Origin: Portibacter marinus
GTDB lineage: Bacteria > Bacteroidota > Bacteroidia > Chitinophagales > Saprospiraceae
Reading direction: 5' to 3'
DNA length: 64,000 nucleotides
Assembly (NCBI RefSeq): GCF_021533195.1
Contig: NZ_JAJNKB010000010.1
Coordinates: 1-64,000 of the forward strand
In this document: positions 17,278 to 25,314 of the stretch, one piece after another
Numbering within the stretch: the first letter of the stretch is position 1
How the letters are laid out: the number at the start of each line of letters is the position of its first letter
Made by a program: the position numbers and the translations under genes
The notes under the pieces: model-generated
The model's database searches: none
Told to the model about the DNA's origin: nothing
The model's input: only the letters and a program-made list of their open reading frames with translations

Positions 17278-18323
17278 AATTGGTCAATAATTCGCGTTGC
17301 GATTTCAGTAGTAGTAGCATCACCACCCAGGTCCTTTGTCAATCGTCCATTAGATGTGGTTCTATGAATAGCTTCTACCATGTTTTCTGCTGCCTTCTTT
17401 TCTCCCAAATGCTCCAGCATTATTGAAGCGGACCATATCTGACCTATAGGATTCGCGATGTTTAGACCCTTAATATCCGGTGCTGAACCATGAATGGGCT
17501 CGAACATGGAAGGATACACTTTTTCAGGATTGATGTTTCCACTTCCACCTAGTCCGAGACTTCCCATAATAGCGCCTCCCAGGTCGGACAATATATCTCC
17601 GATCATATTGGTAGTTAAAATGACATCAAAACATTCTGGTCTCAATACAAAACTGGCGGATGCGTTGTCCACATACATTTTTTGATATTCTACTTCTGGA
17701 TAGTTTTCAGCTACTTCAGCAATAACAGTATCCCAAAAATGTAAAGTATGGATCAATGTGTTGGACTTCGTCACATTGGTTAATTTCTTATGGCGTTTCA
17801 TCGCTAACTTGAAAGCATAATGCGCTACCTTTTCCGTACCTTTTCGTGTGAAAATACTAGTATCTGTTGCCATTCCATGAGGCTCGTCAGGATATAAAAT
17901 TCTACCACTCTGCACAAACTCACCCTCATTGTTTTCACGAATAATAACAAAATCGATATCCTTTTCCGTTTTATTTCTCAATGGACTTTCGACTCCTCTA
18001 AAAAGTTTTACCGGACGATAATTGACATATTGCTTTAGGCTGGTCCTAACTTTGTTTGTGAAATCCTTGAATGGAAGCCGGTCATCAACTTCTGGCAGGC
18101 CTACAGCACCAAAAAATATCGCATCGTATGATTGAATAACCTCAATGCTACCTTCAGGCATAAAGCTTCCGTGCTTCAAATAATGCCCAGCTCCCCATTC
18201 GTGTTCGTGAAATTCAAGATCTAGTCCATGTTTTTTCGCAGTAGCTTCCAGCACTCTGACACCAGCAGGTACTATTTCTTCCCCTATTCCGTCGCCATTT
18301 ACCACAGCAATCTTGTAACCCAT
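17274..18323 (-). CDS. Isopropylmalate/tartrate dehydrogenase-family enzyme
   Basis: I start at the ATG at 18323 (349 residues, MGYKIAVVNGDGIG) rather than an in-frame TTG eight codons upstream. The fold is that of metal-dependent beta-decarboxylating dehydrogenases: NGDGIGEEIVPAGVRVL at about 9-25, RENNEGEFVQSG near 140, TKSNTL near 187, NMIGDILSDLGGAIMGSLG near 241, and FEPIHGSAPDIKG near 274-286. The spacing and the GHYLKHG region resemble tartrate dehydrogenase/D-malate dehydrogenase rather than LeuB, and no leucine genes are nearby. In this operon it may oxidise and decarboxylate a phosphorylated or free hydroxy-acid. It overlaps the cyclase gene by four bases. Confidence 0.82.
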   Translation of the reverse strand: MGYKIAVVNGDGIGEEIVPAGVRVLEATAKKHGLDLEFHEHEWGAGHYLKHGSFMPEGSIEVIQSYDAIFFGAVGLPEVDDRLPFKDFTNKVRTSLKQYVNYRPVKLFRGVESPLRNKTEKDIDFVIIRENNEGEFVQSGRILYPDEPHGMATDTSIFTRKGTEKVAHYAFKLAMKRHKKLTNVTKSNTLIHTLHFWDTVIAEVAENYPEVEYQKMYVDNASASFVLRPECFDVILTTNMIGDILSDLGGAIMGSLGLGGSGNINPEKVYPSMFEPIHGSAPDIKGLNIANPIGQIWSASIMLEHLGEKKAAENMVEAIHRTTSNGRLTKDLGGDATTTEIATRIIDQL

Positions 18324-18374
18324 CTTTGAATTTTCGTTTTGTTTCAAATAAAGTTACAACATCACTTGAATCAA

Positions 18375-19040
18375 CTATTCTGTAGTGTGGGCTACCTTTT
18401 TTAGGATCACACTTTTCCAGATTTCGTAACCTTTTTGGTTCATGTGTAAGCCATCTTCAATAAATATATCCTCCATGGGCTTTCCATTTTCATTCAACAT
18501 CGGAAACCAAACATCTATAAAATGGACATTTTGTGTTTGCTCACTATAACTTTTCATTTTACCATTCAGGTCCACGTACTCCTGCTCAAGATTCCATCTG
18601 GCAAGACTGGGCTTAGGTGAAATGAAGTAAATCTCGGCTTCAGGCAAAGCATCCTTAATTTTGTCTACAACCGCTTCAGTGGTCAGCATGATTTGCTCAA
18701 TCGTTTTTCCAGCGGAGAGGTCATTGTCTCCTTCGTAAATCAAGATGATATCGGGATTGTACTGGATGACCAAATCATCCAGATAGTACAACAACTCATG
18801 CATCTGTGAGCCTCCGAATCCATGGTTTGCCGTCTTATAATTTGGGAAAACATCCCCAAAGTTCTTCCACATTCTGGCACTTGAACTACCGGTCAGAAGA
18901 ATTAATCCTTCGGCGTTTTCTACTTCTTGAACTTCTATAGCAGTCAACCGTTCGATTTCCTTTTTCCATTTCAATTCGTCTTGTGCCGCCCCATTGACAT
19001 AAAACCAAAAACCTATTATCAGCATCATTAAAATTCGCAT
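18375..19040 (-). CDS. Secreted SGNH/GDSL-family esterase
   Basis: I choose the ATG at 19040 (221 residues) because it begins MRILMMLIIGFWFYVNGAAQ, a complete signal peptide; another ATG lies eight codons upstream. The SGNH blocks are present: LLTGSSSARMW (block I Ser) near 46-56, GFGGSQM near 74-80, IYEGDNDLSAG near 98-108 (block III Asn), and IEDGLHMNQKGYEIW near 193-207 with the Asp-x-x-His dyad. Such enzymes remove acyl groups, often acetyl, from glycans. It lies 51 bases upstream of the dehydrogenase on the same strand and may be the first gene of the sugar-acid operon. It is divergent from lpxH. Confidence 0.8.
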   Translation of the reverse strand: MRILMMLIIGFWFYVNGAAQDELKWKKEIERLTAIEVQEVENAEGLILLTGSSSARMWKNFGDVFPNYKTANHGFGGSQMHELLYYLDDLVIQYNPDIILIYEGDNDLSAGKTIEQIMLTTEAVVDKIKDALPEAEIYFISPKPSLARWNLEQEYVDLNGKMKSYSEQTQNVHFIDVWFPMLNENGKPMEDIFIEDGLHMNQKGYEIWKSVILKKVAHTTE

Positions 19041-19071
19041 CCTGTCTCTTTTATAAATAACCATTTTTGTC

Positions 19072-19104
19072 TTTGAACAAGATAGATAAAATGATTTACC
19101 TTAG
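19072..19104 (+). promoter_or_regulatory. Promoter of lpxH (TTTG-N21-TACCTTAG)
   Basis: TTTG at 19072-19075 is followed 21 bases later by TACCTTAG at 19097-19104, one mismatch from TAnnTTTG. The box ends eight bases before the lpxH ATG, so the 5' untranslated region would be very short or absent. Confidence 0.5.
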
Positions 19105-19112
19105 CCGCATTA

Positions 19113-19889
19113 ATGAAAGAAAAGGAAATCATATACTTTGCATCAGATTTTCACCTGGGTACAGATGGGGCATTGACCAGCGAAGAACGGGAGAAAAAGC
19201 TGGTGCGATTCTTTGATGAGATTTCTAAAGATGCGAACACCATTTATTTGCTCGGAGATATATTTGATTATTGGTTTGAATATAACCGTGTCATCCCGAA
19301 AGGTTATGTTAGAATTTTGGGCAAAATTGCCCATTTAAGAGATTCGGGAATTAAGATTGAAATTTTTACAGGTAATCATGACATATGGATGTTCCGTTAT
19401 TTTGAAGACGAGTTTAATATTCCGGTTCATAAAAATCCCATTCGGGTCACTCACAATGACAAAAGTTTTTTTCTTGGTCATGGAGATGGACTGGGGCCAG
19501 GAGACAAGAAATACAAAACCATTAAGAAGATTTTCACCAATCCGGTTCTTCAGAAGATGTACGGTGCCATTCATCCCAACATCGGTCTTCGAATCATGCG
19601 GAAACTAAGTAAGAAAAGCAGAGAGAAGACCCATATGGAAGAACTGGAGTTCCTGGGTCCTGACCGGGAATGGTTGGTGAGGTTTTGTGAAACTTACATT
19701 AAAAATAATACTGTAGATTATTTTGTTTTTGGTCATCGGCATTTACCGATAGATTATCTACTTTCCGATCAAAAAACAAGATATATTAACCTTGGAGACT
19801 GGCTGACTCAATACAGTTATGCTCGATTCGACGGAAATGAATTAAATCTTTTATTTTTTGAAAATGAAGAAGGGAAAATATATCCTTAG
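19113..19889 (+). CDS. lpxH: UDP-2,3-diacylglucosamine diphosphatase
   Basis: LpxH cleaves UDP-2,3-diacylglucosamine to lipid X and UMP at the inner membrane in lipid A synthesis. The 258-residue product has the calcineurin-like metal motifs SDFHLG at 10-15, GDIFDYWFEY at about 49-58, GNHDIW near 88, GHGDG near 124 and GHRH near 206. The inserted helical cap around residues 135-185 (lysine-rich, LRIMRKLSKKSREK) fits the membrane-binding lid. Length is normal for Bacteroidota LpxH. Its 3' end overlaps the following lipoprotein gene by 26 bases. Confidence 0.9.
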   Translation: MKEKEIIYFASDFHLGTDGALTSEEREKKLVRFFDEISKDANTIYLLGDIFDYWFEYNRVIPKGYVRILGKIAHLRDSGIKIEIFTGNHDIWMFRYFEDEFNIPVHKNPIRVTHNDKSFFLGHGDGLGPGDKKYKTIKKIFTNPVLQKMYGAIHPNIGLRIMRKLSKKSREKTHMEELEFLGPDREWLVRFCETYIKNNTVDYFVFGHRHLPIDYLLSDQKTRYINLGDWLTQYSYARFDGNELNLLFFENEEGKIYP

Positions 19890-20664
19890 TTTTATCCTGG
19901 TCCTATTCCTGACTGGGTGTACAACATCTAAGCAGGTTATCGAGGACTTTAATTGTTCCCTGATCGACTACCCTGTTCGCGATTTTAAGGTAGATCTGTT
20001 TGGTAGTATTTACACCATTGACTTCAAAAACAGGCTTAGGCTTTATGACCAGAACCTCAATTTGCAATTTGAATACTATAACAACACTTTAGGTGATATT
20101 TCTTATATCGATGTGACCAACCCGAAAAAAATCGCGATCTTTTTTGACGGATTTCAAAAGGTCGTCTATGTAGACGACACCCTTTCTGAATTGGCTCGAT
20201 ATGAAGGTGAACTTAACATTTTAGCTATTGGAAGTTCGAGGGATAATAATCTGTGGATTTATGATGGTCTGGACTACAGACTAAAGAAGATTTCAAGAAA
20301 TAATAAACTCCTACTTGAATCCAATCCACTTGAAAGCTATCACCGATTGAATATTCAGCCAGACTACATTATTGAGCACAACAACATGGTTTATTTGGTG
20401 GAAGAGGGCAATGGGATTGCGGTATTTGACAACTTTGGAACCTTCAGCAACTTTATACCCGGGGATATAAGCTCAGTTTTTCTCGATAAAAACCGCATGT
20501 ATTATATGAAACAAGGCGCGATCTATCGGCTGCTGCTGGACAATGCATTTGCGGAAGAAAGGGAAATAAAAACGGTCTCACTAAAAGTGAAGACCGCATA
20601 TATTTTTAATCAAAATATTTTCTACCTGGAGAACAACTGTATGAAAAAGACGTCTATTGATTAG
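19864..20664 (+). CDS. Hypothetical lipoprotein, beta-propeller-like
   Basis: The ATG at 19864 (266 residues) directly precedes a signal peptide with lipobox FLTGC (Cys19 or so); a TTG two codons earlier is not needed. The mature part has repeated short beta segments such as FGSIYTID, KNRLRLYDQNLN, NLWIYDGLDYRLKKIS and GNGIAVFDNFG, spaced like propeller blades. I do not recognise a named family; NHL/WD-like lipoproteins of Bacteroidota look similar. The 26-base overlap with lpxH shows translational coupling, which hints at an envelope role. It converges on frr with a four-base overlap of the stop codons. Confidence 0.65.
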   Translation: MKKGKYILSFILVLFLTGCTTSKQVIEDFNCSLIDYPVRDFKVDLFGSIYTIDFKNRLRLYDQNLNLQFEYYNNTLGDISYIDVTNPKKIAIFFDGFQKVVYVDDTLSELARYEGELNILAIGSSRDNNLWIYDGLDYRLKKISRNNKLLLESNPLESYHRLNIQPDYIIEHNNMVYLVEEGNGIAVFDNFGTFSNFIPGDISSVFLDKNRMYYMKQGAIYRLLLDNAFAEEREIKTVSLKVKTAYIFNQNIFYLENNCMKKTSID

Positions 20665-21230
20665 ACTGTCATGATGTCTTCTTCCTTAGCTTCTATCAAT
20701 TGATCTACTTTTTTGTAATACTTTTTAGTCAAGTTCTCAACATCTTCTTCTTTTCGTTTGCCCGCATCTTCAGGATAACCTGCTTTCACCTCTTTCTTGA
20801 TAAAATCAAGCATCTTATGTCGGGCACTTCTAATAGAAATCTTGGTTTCTTCGCCTTCGTTTTTAGCTTGCTTCACCAATTGTTTTCTTCTTTCTTCAGT
20901 CAATGGTGGAATGTTAATTCTGACAAATTCTCCGTCATTCATAGGGGTAAGTCCGAGATTGGCCTCAAAGATTGCCCTTTCGATGGGTGCCAACATGCTT
21001 TTCTCCCAAGGTTGAATGGTAATGGTTCTGGAGTCGGCGGTATTGACATTAGACACCTGCATCAATGGCGTCGATGAACCATAGTAGTCCACCATAATAC
21101 TGGATAACATAGCGGGTGAGGCTTTACCTGCTCTGATCTTTGACAATTCAGATTTTAAATGATCTAAAGCATGTTCCATTTCACCTTCTCCATCGATCAT
21201 CTTTTCGTCAACATTCATTTCTTCACTCAT
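20661..21230 (-). CDS. frr: Ribosome recycling factor
   Basis: RRF with EF-G splits post-termination ribosomes. The 189-residue product shows the family core: LSKIRAGKASPAMLSSIMVDYYGSSTPL around residues 29-56 (RxGxAxP variant), NVNTADSRTITIQPWEKSML near 59-78, NDGEFVRINIPPLTEERRKQLVK near 98-120, and the C-terminal helix ending in EEDIMTV. All elements are intact. It lies 35 bases downstream of serS on the same strand and was probably co-transcribed with it; a frr neighbour of pyrH, common elsewhere, is not seen. Confidence 0.95.
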   Translation of the reverse strand: MSEEMNVDEKMIDGEGEMEHALDHLKSELSKIRAGKASPAMLSSIMVDYYGSSTPLMQVSNVNTADSRTITIQPWEKSMLAPIERAIFEANLGLTPMNDGEFVRINIPPLTEERRKQLVKQAKNEGEETKISIRSARHKMLDFIKKEVKAGYPEDAGKRKEEDVENLTKKYYKKVDQLIEAKEEDIMTV

Positions 21231-21265
21231 AATTCGAAAAATTTGATTCTAATATAAATAATTTT

Positions 21266-22543
21266 CTAGATTCTTTCGAAGCCTAAATAGTCCACCAGCA
21301 CTGCAGGCATTTTTATTCCGGTTTCATTTTGATTGTTTTCAAGAATGCAAGCAATAATGCGGGCCAGCGCTAAGGCACTTCCATTTAAGGTGTGTGCCAG
21401 GCGCTTTTTACCTTCGTTATCTTTGTAACGCAATTTTAGCCGATTTGATTGAAACGTTTCAAAATTAGATACCGAGCTTACTTCTAACCAGCGTTTTTGT
21501 GCGGCGGAATAAACTTCGAAATCATAGGTCAAAGCTGATGTAAATCCGGTGTCTCCTCCACAGAGTCTGAGAATACGATATGGCAGTTCCAGGCTTTTTA
21601 ATAAGCCTTCTACATGTTCTACCATCTGATGGAGCGTATCATATGACCTGTCCGGATGTTCAATTTGTACGATTTCTACTTTGTCAAACTGATGAACCCT
21701 GTTTAATCCTTTAACATCAGCTCCATAAGAACCTGCCTCCCTTCTAAAACACGGTGTGTATCCTGTCAGCTTAATTGGAAAATCTGTCTCTTCCAGGATT
21801 TGACCTCGTAAAATATTGGTAATAGGAACTTCAGCCGTAGGTATGAGATACAGGTTATCCTCGGTCACATGGTACATCTGGCCTTCCTTATCCGGTAATT
21901 GTCCTGTTGCTCTCGCTGTTTCTTCATTAACCAATAGCGGCGGAACGATTTCTTCAAATCCAGCTTTAGCAGCCTCGTCCAGGAAGTAAGTGATTAAAGC
22001 TCTTTGTAGTCTGGAACCTTTACCTCTGAACAAAGGAAAACCTGAACCTGTAATCAAGGCACCTAACTTAAAATCTATAAGGTTGTATTTTTCCGCTAAC
22101 TCCCAATGAGGAAGAGCTTGATCACCCATATTCGGCAAAATTCCCTCATAATCTTTGTAAACTTCATTATCCTCTTCTGAACTTCCCGCAGGAACACTTT
22201 CATGTAATGTATTCGGAATAGACAATAAGGCATCCTCGAGAAGATTAATGACCTGGTTCATTTCAGCCTCTTTTTCATCTGCATCTGCTTTGAGATCACT
22301 GACCTTCGATCTGAGCTCATTGGCCTCCTCTTTCTTCCCACTTTTAAACAAATTTCCTATCTCCTTAGACAGGTTGTTCAATTCAGATTTCTTTTGATCA
22401 ACCTCAGTTTGCAGATCTTTTCTTCGATGGTTTAGGTCAATGGCTTCATCTACCAGGGCGATTTTGGTTGCACTCCAATTTCGCTTTTTAAGGCTTTCTT
22501 TAATTCTTTCCTGTTGCTCCTCTATCTTATTTACCTCTAACAT
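21266..22543 (-). CDS. serS: Seryl-tRNA synthetase
   Basis: SerRS charges tRNA-Ser. The 425-residue class II synthetase has the N-terminal two-helix coiled-coil arm (about 30-105, rich in Lys/Glu) that grips the long variable arm of tRNA-Ser. Motif 2 is CFRREAGSYGADVKGLNRVHQFDKVE near 256-281, and motif 3 is LNGSALALARIIACILEN near 378-395. The TAEVPITN segment near 236 binds the serine. Length and order are normal. It is divergent from rho, whose promoter occupies the shared 254-base gap. Confidence 0.96.
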   Translation of the reverse strand: MLEVNKIEEQQERIKESLKKRNWSATKIALVDEAIDLNHRRKDLQTEVDQKKSELNNLSKEIGNLFKSGKKEEANELRSKVSDLKADADEKEAEMNQVINLLEDALLSIPNTLHESVPAGSSEEDNEVYKDYEGILPNMGDQALPHWELAEKYNLIDFKLGALITGSGFPLFRGKGSRLQRALITYFLDEAAKAGFEEIVPPLLVNEETARATGQLPDKEGQMYHVTEDNLYLIPTAEVPITNILRGQILEETDFPIKLTGYTPCFRREAGSYGADVKGLNRVHQFDKVEIVQIEHPDRSYDTLHQMVEHVEGLLKSLELPYRILRLCGGDTGFTSALTYDFEVYSAAQKRWLEVSSVSNFETFQSNRLKLRYKDNEGKKRLAHTLNGSALALARIIACILENNQNETGIKMPAVLVDYLGFERI

Positions 22544-22647
22544 ATACTGTGTTCAATTTAAGAGGACGAAATTACAGATTAATCTAATAATTGGTCCGTT
22601 TTGTAAATTAAAATCACTTTAACAGTGTGTAATTCGAAATATAAGTG

Positions 22648-22655
22648 TATTTTTG
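22648..22655 (+). promoter_or_regulatory. -7 promoter box of rho and start of a long leader
   Basis: TATTTTTG matches TAnnTTTG exactly and lies 142 bases before the rho ATG. A perfect six-base-pair stem (AATACC/GGTATT, loop acta) sits at 22667-22682, at the predicted 5' end of the leader. The rest of the gap to 22797 is AT-rich and holds no other gene that I can see. Confidence 0.45.
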
Positions 22656-22797
22656 CCACGCAAACCAATACCACTAGGTATTCGATTAATTTCCTATTAA
22701 TATTTATTCCACTTACTTCGAGGATCGATCATTAGGTAATTAAATTATTATAATTATTCCATATCAAATTAACATTTATCATTTCTAATCGAAAACT

Positions 22798-24405
22798 ATG
22801 TACGATATTTTGCAGTTGAATGACATGCTAGTACCTGAACTTAAGGAACTAGCCGAGAACATTGGCCTCACCAAATACAAGCGACTAAGCAAGCAAGAAC
22901 TTATCTATAAAATCCTTGATCAACAAGCCATTGAAAAAGGAAAAGATAGTGGCACTGAAGCTCCAAATGAAGAGAAAAAGAAGCCTGCACCACGAAAAAG
23001 ACCACAGGCTAAAGCCAAACCTGCTCCTAAGAAAGAGGAAAAGAAACAGGAAGAACCAGCAAAAAAAGAGGTTCCAGCTAAGAATTCTAATGGTCAGAAT
23101 AGTGGCAGCAAGAAAGAGGATAAAAAGGAAGACGACAACAATAATAAGAAGAGCCGCAGTAGCAACAGAGAGAGCAATAACAAGAATAATAACCGCAACA
23201 ATAGTGGTAATAATAACAGCAGTAACAAGAACAACGACAACAAGAATCAAAAGCAAGAGAAAGAAGATGTCTTTAATGTAGAGATCGACGGTTTGATCGA
23301 AGGAGAAGGAATTCTTGAAATGATGCCTGACGGATACGGATTTTTGCGTTCCGCTGATTATAACTATCTGACTTCTCCGGATGACATATACGTTTCTCCA
23401 TCTCAGATTAAATTATTTGGAATCAGAACAGGAGACACCGTTGTAGGTGCCATCAGACCTCCCAAAGAAGGTGAGAAATACTTTGCCTTGTTAAGGGTAT
23501 CCAGAGTCAATGGCCTGGAACCAAAAATGATTCGTGAGCGAGTACCGTTTGATTACCTGACTCCTCTTTTTCCTGAAGAGAAATTTAATATTGTTTCGCA
23601 CCCTGAAGGGAAGGATTATGGTAACCGAATGATTGACTTGTTCTCACCTATCGGAAAAGGACAAAGAGGATTGATCGTTGCTCAACCTAAAACAGGAAAA
23701 ACTTTCTTGTTGAAAGATGTTGCAAATGCCATTTCGCAGAATCACCCTGAATGCTATTTGATTGTAGCATTGATTGATGAGCGTCCGGAAGAGGTGACAG
23801 ATATGAAGCGTAGTGTAAAAGCAGAAGTCGTGGCTTCAAACTTTGATGAGCCTGCTGAAAATCACGTTCGGGTAGCCAATATGGTTTTAGAAAAAGCTAA
23901 AAGATTGGTAGAATGCGGACACGATGTTGTCATTCTACTGGATTCGATTACCAGATTAGCAAGGGCATACAATACTGTTTCACCTTCGAGTGGAAAAGTA
24001 CTATCAGGTGGTGTGGAGGCCAATGCACTTCATAAGCCTAAGAAGTTCTTCGGAGCAGCTAGAAATATAGAAGGCGGAGGATCACTTACTATTCTGGCAA
24101 CAGCCTTAATTGATACAGGTTCTAAGATGGACGAGGTGATCTTTGAAGAATTTAAAGGTACGGGTAACATGGAATTACAATTGGACAGATCACTGGCCAA
24201 CAAGCGTCTGTATCCAGCCATTGATCTCACGAAATCCAGTACCAGAAGAGAAGAATTATTGCTTGGAGAAACAGTGCTTAAGAAGATGTTCATCCTCAGA
24301 AAGCATCTGGCAGATATGAAGCCGGATGAAGCGATGGAGTTCCTTAGAAAGCATATGTTGGGAACCAGAAACAATGAGGAGTTCTTGATATCAATGAATT
24401 CTTAG
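22798..24405 (+). CDS. rho: Transcription termination factor Rho with a long Asn-rich disordered insert
   Basis: Rho is the hexameric RNA helicase that ends transcription. The 535-residue product starts with the Rho_N SAP-like helix bundle (about 1-40). A low-complexity stretch covers roughly residues 55-158: first Lys/Glu/Pro/Ala-rich, then dominated by Asn, Ser and Lys. The OB-fold RNA-binding domain follows ([21 protein letters not shown] near 170-190), then Walker [14 protein letters not shown] near 297, Walker [16 protein letters not shown] near 377 and the R-finger region [20 protein letters not shown]. Bacteroidota Rho proteins are known for such inserts; in Bacteroides thetaiotaomicron the insert has been linked to phase separation. 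All catalytic parts are intact. Confidence 0.96.
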   Translation: MYDILQLNDMLVPELKELAENIGLTKYKRLSKQELIYKILDQQAIEKGKDSGTEAPNEEKKKPAPRKRPQAKAKPAPKKEEKKQEEPAKKEVPAKNSNGQNSGSKKEDKKEDDNNNKKSRSSNRESNNKNNNRNNSGNNNSSNKNNDNKNQKQEKEDVFNVEIDGLIEGEGILEMMPDGYGFLRSADYNYLTSPDDIYVSPSQIKLFGIRTGDTVVGAIRPPKEGEKYFALLRVSRVNGLEPKMIRERVPFDYLTPLFPEEKFNIVSHPEGKDYGNRMIDLFSPIGKGQRGLIVAQPKTGKTFLLKDVANAISQNHPECYLIVALIDERPEEVTDMKRSVKAEVVASNFDEPAENHVRVANMVLEKAKRLVECGHDVVILLDSITRLARAYNTVSPSSGKVLSGGVEANALHKPKKFFGAARNIEGGGSLTILATALIDTGSKMDEVIFEEFKGTGNMELQLDRSLANKRLYPAIDLTKSSTRREELLLGETVLKKMFILRKHLADMKPDEAMEFLRKHMLGTRNNEEFLISMNS

Positions 24406-24413
24406 TCTAAAGC

Positions 24414-24444
24414 TTTGGAAATTCGATAATTAATTCTACCTTTG
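24414..24444 (+). promoter_or_regulatory. Consensus promoter of rpmH (TTTG-N19-TACCTTTG)
   Basis: TTTG at 24414-24417 and TACCTTTG at 24437-24444 are separated by exactly 19 bases, a perfect match to the Bacteroidota vegetative promoter. The box ends 46 bases before the rpmH ATG and lies just past the rho stop codon. Confidence 0.8.
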
Positions 24445-24490
24445 CACTCCCTTGAGAAAAAGAGGTTAGAATTAAGAAAATTTTATAGTT

Positions 24491-24646
24491 ATGAAAAGGA
24501 CATTTCAACCATCCAGAAGAAAGAGAGCGAACAAGCACGGGTTCAGATCAAGAATGAGCACGAAGAATGGAAGAAGAGTGTTGGCCTCTAGAAGAGCTAA
24601 AGGCAGACTTAAACTTACAGTTTCTGACGAAAGTAAATTGAAGTAA
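24491..24646 (+). CDS. rpmH: 50S ribosomal protein L34
   Basis: This 51-codon gene encodes [18 protein letters not shown] followed by [21 protein letters not shown], the full L34 signature, with a short acidic C-terminal extension (SDESKLK) often seen in Bacteroidota. L34 is a structural protein of the large ribosomal subunit. It has its own consensus promoter and a terminator hairpin 30 bases downstream, so it is transcribed as a single gene. rnpA follows 220 bases later; yidC and dnaA, neighbours in many other phyla, are not in the window. Confidence 0.97.
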   Translation: MKRTFQPSRRKRANKHGFRSRMSTKNGRRVLASRRAKGRLKLTVSDESKLK

Positions 24647-24675
24647 GTTTCATCTTACTTTATACTATGATATAT

Positions 24676-24712
24676 ATCTGAAAGTGGTTCACGCTGCTTT
24701 CAGATTTTTTTT
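24676..24712 (+). terminator. Intrinsic terminator after rpmH
   Basis: The perfect nine-base-pair stem ATCTGAAAG / CTTTCAGAT with a 12-base loop (24676-24705) is followed by a run of eight T. It lies 30 bases after the rpmH stop codon. Confidence 0.85.
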
Positions 24713-24866
24713 GCCTTAAATTCTAACTTATCTGGAGATTTGCTTAATAACCTCCCCTTTTTAATGCACATCTCCTGAAATAGAACCATTCTGTATTAAA
24801 ATCAATACCAGAGAGCTCATCCTTTTTTATCGTTATACATACAACAAATTATCTTTAACTTGCAAC

Positions 24867-25247
24867 ATGCAGGATTTTTCATTTCCTAAATCTGAAAGAC
24901 TTACCAACAAGAAAAAGTTTGAGTCCTTATTCTCAGATGCTGAAACTGTTTCTGCATATCCACTGCGCTTAATATATATTCTCCATGACAGAGATGAGCA
25001 TTTGCCTACGTTTCAAATTGCATTTACGGTTCCAAAACGTAAAGTTAAAAAAGCGGTTGACAGAAACTTTTTGAAACGAAGAATGAGAGAAGCTTACAGG
25101 TTAAATAAACATTCATTTATTGATCACATTGACCAGCGACAATTGAGTGGCTACGGAATCATGATTTATACCGGACAAGAGAAAATGACCTTTCACCAAA
25201 TCGAGAAGGCCTGGAAAAAAATAGAAAGGAAGTTTGTACTAAAATAA
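24867..25247 (+). CDS. rnpA: Ribonuclease P protein component
   Basis: RnpA assists the RNase P RNA in maturing the 5' ends of tRNAs. The 126-residue product has the N-terminal FPKSERLTNKKKFESLF, the beta strands ending IAFTVPKRKVKKAVDRN, and the RNxxKRxxRE-type signature in RNFLKRRMREAYRLN near 69-83. A TATCTTTA sequence at 24850-24857 is a weak -7 candidate ending nine bases before the ATG. No yidD or yidC follows, unlike the order in many bacteria. The gap 24713-24866 is AT-rich and otherwise featureless. Confidence 0.92.
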   Translation: MQDFSFPKSERLTNKKKFESLFSDAETVSAYPLRLIYILHDRDEHLPTFQIAFTVPKRKVKKAVDRNFLKRRMREAYRLNKHSFIDHIDQRQLSGYGIMIYTGQEKMTFHQIEKAWKKIERKFVLK

Positions 25248-25314
25248 TGTTGAGGTTTCTTTTTCTTCGGATCTGACCAACCATTGGACGATCACTCACG
25301 TCTATAAACTATAG

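Noticed and set aside
17274-18323. LeuB of leucine synthesis
   Set aside because: No leuA/C/D genes are nearby, and motifs and operon partners fit the tartrate/D-malate type better.
20573-20597. Hairpin GGTCTCACT/AGTGAAGACC near the end of the lpxH-linked lipoprotein gene
   Set aside because: It has a bulge and lies within coding sequence; the weak T-run does not support a terminator.
22885-23256. Antisense 123-codon hydrophobic ORF inside rho
   Set aside because: It is the complement of the Lys/Asn-rich low-complexity insert; AAN codons read as Leu/Ile/Val on the other strand, which mimics a membrane protein.
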